From Phycisphaerales bacterium (lineage in GTDB: Bacteria; Planctomycetota; Phycisphaerae; SM23-33), in the NCBI GenBank assembly GCA_003153915.1, contig PMBX01000173.1:2222-7570 (forward strand): a stretch of 5,349 bases of DNA. Direction: 5' to 3'. Below, piece by piece: positions 1-4,499 of the stretch (position 1 is the first letter of the stretch; each line of letters starts with the position of its first letter). The position numbers and the translations under genes were made by a program. Below the pieces are notes generated by a model. That model did not search any database. It was not told where the DNA came from and was given only the letters and a program-made list of their open reading frames with translations.

Positions 1-308
1 GTCATCTCGTTGAACGGGATGATGTCGGTGTATTCCTCCGCGGGCCGCCCGTTGATCGAGCTGATGTCCTCAAGCTTCGGGCCGCCCTTGCGCTTTGTGG
101 GGGGCAGAACCCTTCCCTCGATGAACAGCCCCGTCCTCAACCCGTGGTGGCGAACAAAATCCTTGCCTACGAAGACATCGCCTGGCGTGGCGCGATAGAC
201 GTTCTTTGCCTGGCGGAGAAAACCGTATCCCTTGTCGGTGATCTCCAGCACACCGTTACCGACCGTAACGTTGGTCTGATCTGTTGTTGCCGTCGTGACC
301 TCGTCCAT
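1..308 (-). CDS. rho: Transcription termination factor Rho, N-terminal part (cut by window edge)
   Basis: Rho is a hexameric RNA-dependent ATPase helicase that binds nascent C-rich RNA and ends transcription. Only the first 102 codons lie in the window; the ATPase core is off the left edge. Residues 19 to about 100 read as the cold-shock-type primary RNA-binding domain: GVLEI at 19-23, the RNP-like GYGFLR at 27-32, GDVFVGKDFVRHHGLRTG around 43-60, and IEGRVLPP, which matches the family's 'GLRTGD.I.G.I.PP' pattern. The ATG at 308 is preceded by AAGGAAGGG six bases upstream, a strong ribosome site. The helical Rho_N domain of about 45 residues found before this fold in E. coli Rho is absent: only 18 residues precede GVLEI. 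The frame stays open upstream for about 30 codons but has no ATG or ribosome site and does not resemble Rho_N. The gene follows hisA on the same strand after a 195-base gap with its own promoter. Confidence 0.93.
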   Translation of the reverse strand, partial: MDEVTTATTDQTNVTVGNGVLEITDKGYGFLRQAKNVYRATPGDVFVGKDFVRHHGLRTGLFIEGRVLPPTKRKGGPKLEDISSINGRPAEEYTDIIPFNEM

Positions 309-422
309 TTGGGGCCCTTCCTTGTCAGAATGCCAAATCCCGTCGTTACCTTTGCTGAGAGCCGCGGACAATTGCGGGCTAAGCAGAGTCGTGTGCGCCC
401 CTCACCGCCACACTTTCAATAT

Positions 423-451
423 ATATTAGAAGCGATCCACGGGCTTTTCAA
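423..451 (-). promoter_or_regulatory. Probable sigma70-type promoter of rho
   Basis: On the minus strand a -35 TTGAAA (plus 446-451) and a -10 TAATAT (plus 423-428) are separated by exactly 17 bases. They sit in the only AT-rich patch of the hisA-rho gap. Transcription would start near 416, giving rho an untranslated leader of about 105 nt. A long leader fits the known autoregulation of rho by premature termination in other bacteria, but nothing here proves that. The leader also holds a small GTGTG/CACAC stem (391-395 with 409-413). No clear hairpin-plus-T-tract terminator for hisA is visible in the gap. Confidence 0.6.
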
Positions 452-503
452 CACCTTTTTTATCGGTTAAAGGCCCGGACAAACTGAAAATTCCTTGCCG
501 GCT

Positions 504-1244
504 TTATTCGGGGCGGTCCTGGGAATCGCCCGCCTGGCGGAACGCCTCGGCCAGGTCAATCTTTCCTTCGTAGTACGCCCGCCCGATGATCGCACCGGCG
601 CATCCGATCTTCTTGCAGGCGGCAAGGTCAGCCAGGCCGCCCACCCCACCGGAGGCGATGACAGGCACGTCGGTGGCCGCGATTATTCCTGCGGTTGCCT
701 CCACGTTGACGCCCTCCAGCGTACCGTCGCGGGCGATATCCGTATAGACGATGGCGCCCAACGGCCAGCCGGCGGTCTTGCCCGCCACATCGACGGCAGT
801 GGCCTGGAGCTGCTCCCTCCAGCCCCGCACGGCCAGCTTGCCCCCACGGGCGTCCAGTCCCAGGACGATCCTGCCGGCCAGCTCCGTCCTGCCCACGAGC
901 TTCTCGAACCATTTCCAGTCCGCCAGGGCAGCCGAGCCGACCACCACCCGCTCGGCGCCGCAGGCGAGCATTGCCTCGACGGCATGGGTTGTCCTGGCGC
1001 CGCCGCCGAGTTGGACCCTTGCCGCCACCGTCCGGCAGACCTCCGCCACCACGGCCTGGTTGACGGGCCGACCGCTCCGCGCGGCGTCCAGGTCCACCAT
1101 GTGAATCCACCGCGCCCCGCAGGCGACGAACGTCTCGGCCACCGCCACGGGGTCGTCGCAGTAGGTCGTCTGGCGGGCGTAGTCGCCCTGAATCAGCCGC
1201 ACGACCTTTCCGTCACGCAAGTCGATGGCCGGAAGAATTTCCAT
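504..1244 (-). CDS. hisA: HisA, ProFAR isomerase (histidine biosynthesis)
   Basis: HisA catalyses the Amadori rearrangement of ProFAR to PRFAR, the fourth step of histidine biosynthesis, in the cytosol. The protein is 246 residues, the usual length for this (beta/alpha)8 barrel. It starts MEILPAIDLRDGKVVRL, which puts the catalytic acid/base Asp at position 8, the family position. GLDARGG gives the second catalytic Asp at 131. VRGW is at 139-142, and the HisA-type YTDIARDGTLEG is at 167-178. The phosphate-binding loops are LGGGAR near 79-84, ASGGV at 197-201 and IIGRAYYEGK at 219-228. An in-frame TTG two codons upstream (1250) is unlikely: AGGG lies seven bases before the ATG but almost touches the TTG. 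No other his gene is adjacent, so the pathway is dispersed. The specificity motifs and length argue against HisF or bifunctional PriA, but PriA-type activity cannot be excluded by eye. Confidence 0.97.
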   Translation of the reverse strand: MEILPAIDLRDGKVVRLIQGDYARQTTYCDDPVAVAETFVACGARWIHMVDLDAARSGRPVNQAVVAEVCRTVAARVQLGGGARTTHAVEAMLACGAERVVVGSAALADWKWFEKLVGRTELAGRIVLGLDARGGKLAVRGWREQLQATAVDVAGKTAGWPLGAIVYTDIARDGTLEGVNVEATAGIIAATDVPVIASGGVGGLADLAACKKIGCAGAIIGRAYYEGKIDLAEAFRQAGDSQDRPE

Positions 1245-1285
1245 CCACAAACCCTATATGCCGCCGAAATGGTTCACCCGGGCCG

Positions 1286-1418
1286 TGAGAACGTATATCA
1301 AAACTACGCGAAGTCAAATTACGGCCAAAACGGATCGGTTGCAGGCGTGGGATTTCGGCCTTGGCCTGCGCCACAACCCGCCCCGTCGCGACACGTGTAG
1401 TTTTCATACACGTTCTCA
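1286..1418. repeat. 133-bp inverted-repeat element between the SDR gene and hisA (MITE-like)
   Basis: Two arms in opposite orientation bound this stretch. The left arm is 1286-1310 read on plus; the right arm is 1394-1418 read on minus. Both begin TGAGAACGT and share TAT and AAAACTAC, matching at 22 of 25 positions. The interior contains a second nested inverted repeat, GCAGGC at 1341-1346 with GCCTGC at 1364-1369. The right arm also contains a local palindrome, ACGTGTA (1393-1399) with TACACGT (1407-1413). The outer three bases of the right arm are the stop codon of the SDR gene. No coding potential or convincing target-site duplication is visible (flanks GGCCG and AAGGG). The arms could be terminal repeats of a non-autonomous element, a large intergenic RNA hairpin, or paired protein-binding sites. 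The geometry is certain, the identity is not. Confidence 0.7.
1290..1317 (-). promoter_or_regulatory. Weak candidate promoter of hisA
   Basis: On the minus strand a -35 TTGACT (plus 1312-1317) is followed after 16 bases by TACGTT (plus 1290-1295), which keeps the T, A and final T of a -10 box. An overlapping TGATATACG resembles an extended -10, but only 14 bases separate it from the -35. The -10 part lies inside the left arm of the inverted-repeat element. Initiation here would leave a leader of about 40 nt before the hisA ATG. hisA could equally be read through from the SDR gene. Confidence 0.3.
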
Positions 1419-2183
1419 AAGGGTTCTCAGGTGGAATCCGCCGTCCACGTCGATGACCTGGGCGGTGGAGAACTTCATGTCGCCTCGCGCGACGGAGGCG
1501 ACGGCCCGGGCGATGTCAGCCGGCTGGCCCCAGCGACGAATGGGGGTCAGGCCTTCGGCGATCATCTTGTCGTATTTGTCCTTGACCGCCGCGGTCATGT
1601 CCGTGGCGATGATGCCCGGGCGAATCTCATAGACGCCGATGCCGAATTCCGCAAGCCGTGCCGCCCACAGCTTGGTGGCCATCGACACGCCCGCCTTGGA
1701 CAAGCAATATTCCCCCCGCGAGACGCTGGCGGTGTAAGCGCTCATCGAGGAGATATTGACGATGCACATCCAGTCCCCGCCGCGGGTCTTGCGCTGGCGG
1801 ATCATCCAATTGGCCGCCGCCTGCGTGAGGAAGTAGGGGCCTTTAAGATTGATGCCCATTACGCGGTCGAAGCTTTCCTCGCCGGCCTCCAGGATGTCGG
1901 CGCGGACCTTGGGGGCCACGCCGGCGTTATTGACCAGCACGTCCAGCCGGCCGAACGCTTGCTCGATCCTGGCCAGCAGCGCCGCCCGGTCGGCGGCGGA
2001 AGTAACGTCGCCAGCGATGGACAGCCCGCGCCTCCCGGTGGATTCAATCGCCGCGACGGTGGCGCTGCCGTCGGCGACGTCGAAGACGACGACATCCAAG
2101 CCGTTGCGGGCCAGCTCAATGGCTATGGCGGCGCCGATGCCCCTGGCTCCGCCGGTGACCAAGGCAACCGGGACTTGTGACAT
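1416..2183 (-). CDS. FabG-like short-chain dehydrogenase/reductase (3-ketoacyl-ACP reductase type)
   Basis: This is a complete classical SDR of 255 residues, the usual length. The Rossmann glycine motif TGGARGIG is at 10-17 and DVT at 59-61. NNAG is at 85-88, and the catalytic tetrad is N112, S146, Y159 and K163 (YCLSK). A PGII loop starts at 189 and the family's C-terminal VIDVDGG near 243-249. Asp35 at the end of the second strand usually favours NAD(H), because it binds the adenosine ribose hydroxyls; FabG proper normally uses NADPH. So the protein may be a sugar, polyol or secondary-alcohol dehydrogenase rather than the fatty-acid-cycle FabG, and no fatty-acid genes are nearby. The substrate cannot be read from the sequence. 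The ATG at 2183 has AGGAG six bases upstream. The TGA stop is the first three bases of the inverted-repeat element that follows. The gene diverges from the regulator gene at 2436. Confidence 0.94.
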   Translation of the reverse strand: MSQVPVALVTGGARGIGAAIAIELARNGLDVVVFDVADGSATVAAIESTGRRGLSIAGDVTSAADRAALLARIEQAFGRLDVLVNNAGVAPKVRADILEAGEESFDRVMGINLKGPYFLTQAAANWMIRQRKTRGGDWMCIVNISSMSAYTASVSRGEYCLSKAGVSMATKLWAARLAEFGIGVYEIRPGIIATDMTAAVKDKYDKMIAEGLTPIRRWGQPADIARAVASVARGDMKFSTAQVIDVDGGFHLRTL

Positions 2184-2219
2184 TTCCTGCTCCTGATACT
2201 CTCGTCAAGGATGTCAGGG

Positions 2220-2249
2220 AGGGTACGCCAACAACCCGGATGCTGTCAA
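2220..2249 (-). promoter_or_regulatory. Probable promoter of the SDR gene
   Basis: On the minus strand a perfect -35 TTGACA (plus 2244-2249) is followed after 18 bases by TACCCT (plus 2220-2225), a poor -10 that keeps the first T, A and last T. The start would fall near 2213, leaving a leader of about 30 nt that ends in a strong AGGAG ribosome site. The -35 is better than the -10, which would suit an activated promoter. Confidence 0.5.
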
Positions 2250-2326
2250 TTCCATTGCCCCGCGACAAGCGAAGGCAATACCTGGGTCCTTGGACATGGA
2301 GGAACCAAAACGAGAAAAAATTGAAA

Positions 2327-2364
2327 CGGCGCGATTTTCTAACACGGTTGCCTTACACGCGCCG
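2327..2364. repeat. 7-bp inverted repeat upstream of the regulator gene, possible operator
   Basis: CGGCGCG at 2327-2333 and its exact complement CGCGCCG at 2358-2364 flank 24 bases of more AT-rich DNA, about 70 bases before the regulator ATG. The AT-rich string GATAATAATT begins at 2364 and could hold a -10 element for the regulator, but no -35 at proper spacing is visible. The spacing would also suit binding by a dimeric regulator, for example autoregulation by the neighbouring gene product. That role is inference. Confidence 0.35.
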
Positions 2365-2435
2365 ATAATAATTCCGGTAGGCATGGATCCGCCCGCGGAG
2401 GATGCCAACTGCGGGGCAGACCGGGAGTACCGCCT

Positions 2436-2999
2436 ATGGCTAAGAATTTGTCAACTTTCGCCATAGCAGAGAAGCTCCACGTCGATCCCGGATCGATCGC
2501 CAACTGGATAGACCAGAAACTGCTCAAGGCGCATCGCACGCCAGGTGGCCATCGAAGGGTCGCCGTCGAGGACCTGCTACGGTTCCTTCGGGAGCACAAG
2601 ATACCCATCCCCGCCGGCCTGGAGACCCAGCCGGTGCGCGTGTTGGTGGTGGATGACGAGCCGGCGATTACCAAGGTGATCGCCCATGCCGTCAAGAAGG
2701 CGCATCCAGACTACGAGGTGCTGGAAGCCAATGACGGGTTCCATGCCGGCAGCATGGTTGCCACGCACCGGCCTGACGTGGTTATCCTGGACCTGCGGAT
2801 GCCGGGGATGGATGGTTTTGAGGTCTGCCGGCTGATCAAAAGCCAGGAAGCCACCAAACATGCCGAGGTGCTGGCCATGACGGCGTATCCCTCGGCGGAA
2901 GCGGAAAAAACCATCCTGGAATGCGGCGCCAGGGCGTGCCTGAACAAGCCTCTGGACATGGATCGGTTGTTGCGGGAAGTGGCCATATCGCTCCAGTAA
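2436..2999 (+). CDS. Response regulator with N-terminal excisionase/MerR-type HTH and C-terminal receiver domain
   Basis: The 187-residue cytosolic protein has two domains. Residues 4-54 form a MerR/excisionase-like winged helix: helix 1 with STFAIAEKLHVDPGSIANWID, then LLKAHRTPGGHRRV, whose PGGHRR wing is typical of this DNA-binding family, then an EDLLRFL helix. Residues 66-187 are a CheY-like receiver with VRVLVVDDEPAI (acid pocket D73 and D74), the phospho-acceptor D119 in VILDLRMPGMDG, switch Thr149 in AMTAYP and Lys171 in NKPL. All key residues are intact, so phosphorylation is expected. The order DNA-binding then receiver is the reverse of OmpR and NarL regulators. The ATG at 2436 has GGGAG eight bases upstream. 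No histidine kinase lies within the window, so it is an orphan here. It diverges from the SDR gene and converges on the epimerase gene; whether it controls either is unknown. Confidence 0.93.
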   Translation: MAKNLSTFAIAEKLHVDPGSIANWIDQKLLKAHRTPGGHRRVAVEDLLRFLREHKIPIPAGLETQPVRVLVVDDEPAITKVIAHAVKKAHPDYEVLEANDGFHAGSMVATHRPDVVILDLRMPGMDGFEVCRLIKSQEATKHAEVLAMTAYPSAEAEKTILECGARACLNKPLDMDRLLREVAISLQ

Positions 3000-3146
3000 C
3001 AGAAACTGGAGCGCGAGCGGGCAGATACGGGAAAAAAACAGGCGTGCCAGCAATGTCCGGTCGAAACTCCCGACCCGAAGTTCCGCCGTAATTGCGCAGC
3101 CTCGCACAAAGGTCTGCGGCGCGCCTGTCGTGGCCATATCGGCCGG
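3000..3146 (+). other. In-frame open stretch after the regulator stop, resembling a decayed zinc-ribbon tail
   Basis: Directly after the regulator's TAA at 2997-2999 the same frame stays open to a stop near 3341. The first 49 codons read like protein. They begin with a charged segment QKLERERADTGKK, followed by ACQQCPVETPDPKFRRNC. That resembles the common zinc-ribbon pattern CPxCGAExPxxAKFCxxCG with one Cys replaced by Arg; a single T to C change would do this (codon CGC at 3084-3086). Cys codons lie at 3045, 3054, 3093 and 3126, the last in a CRGH motif. There is no start codon or ribosome site for independent translation. It may be a lost C-terminal extension of the regulator, a readthrough product, or chance openness in GC-rich DNA. 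Beyond 3203 the frame is merely antisense to the epimerase gene. Confidence 0.25.
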
Positions 3147-3160
3147 TTGTATCGGCCGAT
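3138..3160. terminator. Hairpin between convergent genes, possible bidirectional terminator
   Basis: ATCGGCCG (3138-3145) and its perfect complement CGGCCGAT (3153-3160) enclose a 7-base loop. One G-U and one A-U pair can lengthen the stem to 10. It lies 138 bases past the regulator stop and 42 bases past the epimerase stop, so it sits where both convergent transcripts should end. Neither side has a T tract, so it does not look like a classical intrinsic terminator. It could block exonucleases or help Rho-dependent ending. Confidence 0.4.
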
Positions 3161-3202
3161 GTCAATCCCATTGTGCCTATTGCGCCTAAAGAGGCTTCCC
3201 GG

Positions 3203-4201
3203 TTACACGCCGTTGTCCAGGCACCACCGGACGGCCTGGCGGATGCCCTCGTCGTATCCAATCGTCGGCTGCCAGTTTAGTTCCCGCCTGGCCTTTTCGC
3301 AGGAGAAAAAGCACTTCCGCCCCATCAGCCAGACTGCGTAGCGTGTGACCAGGGGGGGTTTGGTCCTGTCCAGGGCATGGCCGAACAGTTCCATCCCAAA
3401 TGCCGCCGCATAGGCCAGGCGATAGGGGATCTTGCCCGTCACGGGTTTGGCGCCAATGCACTCGGCGATCTTGTTGAGGTATTCCGCCTGCGTGATGACG
3501 CCGTCGTTTGAGAGATTGTAGGTCTCTCCCAGGGCCTTCTCATTGCACGCCGCCAGGATGCAACCTTCGGCCTCGTTGGCGGCGTGGGTGAGGTTGAGGC
3601 GGTTTGTCCCCTGCCCGACGAGTTTGGCCTTGCCGGCGCGGATGGCCCGGATGAGTCGTGGCATGGAGGCCCTATCGCGCGGGCCATAGAGCCAACTGGG
3701 CTTGACGACGGTCATGGGCACCTCGCCGCGCTGGTGTGCGGCGCGGACGAGCTTCTCCGCCTCCACCTTGGCCCGGCTGTAATAGCTCCACTTGTACAGT
3801 CCAACGCCCAGGGGGGCGGTTTCGTCCAGCACCAGTCCGTCCCCGTCGGGGTGTCCGTAGGTGGAGATGCTGCTGATGTGCAGGAACCGCTTCACTCCCG
3901 CCCGCCGGGCGGCCTCCAGCATGTTGGCTGTTCCCTGGATCGTCACGGCGACGAATCGGTCCCAATGGCCCCAGTCGCCGACCTGTGCGGCTGCATGGTA
4001 GACCGTTCGGACGCCCTTGAACGCCTCTTGCAGGCTGGCCGGATCGGTCACATCGCCGGGGGCGATCTGGGTTCCCCAGGACGCCAGCAGGCTGCCGTCG
4101 CTGCCAGGCCGTACCAAAGCCCGGGCCGGTTGGCCCGCGGCTGTGAGTTTCTCGACAATGTGGCTGCCCAGCAGTCCGGTCGCTCCGGTGACGAGGTTCA
4201 T
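3203..4201 (-). CDS. NAD(P)-dependent epimerase/dehydratase, extended SDR of the 3-beta-HSD / dihydroflavonol reductase type
   Basis: This is a complete extended-SDR protein of 332 residues. The nucleotide-binding TGATGLLGSHI is at 5-15, and GDV follows at 49-51. YHAAAQVGDWG is at 68-78, and the catalytic region is HISSISTYG at 108-116 (Ser111) with Y141 and K145 in YYSRAK. KPSWLYGPRD is at 167-176. The C-terminal PPLVTRYAVWLMG (282-294) and ARRELNWQP segments are typical of 3-beta-hydroxysteroid dehydrogenase-like and HpnA-like proteins. Arg31 after the second strand suggests NADP(H). The substrate could be a nucleotide sugar, isoprenoid or sterol-like alcohol, or an aromatic ketone; nothing nearby decides. 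I chose the ATG at 4201 (AGGA seven bases upstream) over an in-frame GTG at 4231, which has no ribosome site and would add ten residues ahead of the first beta strand. The gene stands alone, diverging from ppdK. Confidence 0.92.
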   Translation of the reverse strand: MNLVTGATGLLGSHIVEKLTAAGQPARALVRPGSDGSLLASWGTQIAPGDVTDPASLQEAFKGVRTVYHAAAQVGDWGHWDRFVAVTIQGTANMLEAARRAGVKRFLHISSISTYGHPDGDGLVLDETAPLGVGLYKWSYYSRAKVEAEKLVRAAHQRGEVPMTVVKPSWLYGPRDRASMPRLIRAIRAGKAKLVGQGTNRLNLTHAANEAEGCILAACNEKALGETYNLSNDGVITQAEYLNKIAECIGAKPVTGKIPYRLAYAAAFGMELFGHALDRTKPPLVTRYAVWLMGRKCFFSCEKARRELNWQPTIGYDEGIRQAVRWCLDNGV

Positions 4202-4275
4202 GTCTTTGTCCTGACAAGGGTTGGAACACACCAGCCAGCCTTGAGCTGCCCCCCACTGGCCGGCAGCAGATGGGC

Positions 4276-4305
4276 ATGGTACGCGCCGTATTGCTGCTTC
4301 GTCAA
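4276..4305 (-). promoter_or_regulatory. Probable promoter of the epimerase/dehydratase gene
   Basis: On the minus strand a -35 TTGACG (plus 4300-4305) and a -10 TACCAT (plus 4276-4281) are separated by 18 bases, matching the consensus at five and four positions. The start would be near 4269, giving a leader of about 68 nt. That leader contains a 6-bp stem, GCTGCC with GGCAGC (plus 4246-4251 and 4263-4268). The -35 lies only 19 bases from the -35 of the opposing ppdK promoter, so the two divergent promoters are back to back. Confidence 0.5.
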
Positions 4306-4324
4306 GCGGCTGGGTCGAAAACCG

Positions 4325-4353
4325 TTGACACCGTCCTGCTGACGGCCTAGACT
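4325..4353 (+). promoter_or_regulatory. Probable sigma70-type promoter of ppdK
   Basis: A perfect -35 TTGACA (4325-4330) and a -10 TAGACT (4348-4353, four of six consensus bases) are separated by the optimal 17 bases. Transcription would start near 4360, leaving an untranslated leader of about 140 nt before the ppdK ATG. This is among the best promoter matches in the window. Confidence 0.65.
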
Positions 4354-4367
4354 TCCTGCCTCGTTTG

Positions 4368-4403
4368 GCCCCATGACAAGAAAGATGGGGCGGTTTCGAC
4401 CCC
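4368..4403 (+). promoter_or_regulatory. Alternative hairpins in the ppdK leader, possible RNA switch
   Basis: GCCCCAT (4368-4374) pairs perfectly with ATGGGGC (4385-4391) around a 10-base loop. The same GGGG (4387-4390) can instead pair with CCCC at 4400-4403, around a loop containing GGT-TTCG-ACC. The two structures exclude each other. Further down, GAGG/CCTC (near 4428-4442) and CCCG/CGGG (near 4453-4462) can form stems just before the AGGAG ribosome site at 4486-4490. I do not recognise a known riboswitch class, and a GC-rich leader will form some hairpins by chance. Confidence 0.3.
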
Positions 4404-4499
4404 GCATACGGCCCGCCGCAACGATCCGAGGTGTTACCCTCACCGGCCCGGCCCGCCGCGGGAAATCAGGACTACCGGCTAACCCAGGAGACCGATTCG

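Noticed and set aside
144..470. A 108-codon plus-strand open frame over the start of rho
   Set aside because: It is antisense to the rho RNA-binding domain and its promoter, and no protein family is recognisable.
470..503. Intrinsic terminator after hisA (GCCGGCAAGG with TTGTCCGGGC)
   Set aside because: The pairing needs a bulge, the loop is loose and only a weak CTTTAA follows, so I did not annotate it.
1242..1250. TTG at 1250 as the hisA start
   Set aside because: The AGGG ribosome site is too close to it. The ATG at 1244 has proper spacing and places the catalytic Asp at position 8, as in the family.
495..1400. A 301-codon plus-strand open frame across the hisA region
   Set aside because: It is antisense to hisA, which has full family motifs. 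The translation is low-complexity and rich in Pro, Gly, Arg and His, as expected of a shadow frame in GC-rich DNA.
1213..1419. A 68-codon minus-strand frame in the SDR-hisA gap
   Set aside because: It overlaps the start of hisA in another frame and spans the inverted repeat, and its start has no ribosome site.
1281..1424. Target-site duplication flanking the 133-bp element
   Set aside because: The flanks (GGCCG on the left, AAGGG on the right) do not match, so recent transposition is not supported by a duplication.
1431..2180. A 249-codon plus-strand open frame opposite the SDR gene
   Set aside because: It mirrors a complete SDR with an intact catalytic tetrad and shows no recognisable domain or ribosome site.
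4199..4231. GTG at 4231 as the epimerase start
   Set aside because: No ribosome site precedes it, and the extra ten residues would lie before the first beta strand of the Rossmann fold. The ATG at 4201 has AGGA at good spacing.
3584..4342. A 252-codon plus-strand open frame opposite the epimerase gene
   Set aside because: It is a shadow of the extended SDR on minus; no domain is recognisable and it runs across the divergent promoter region.
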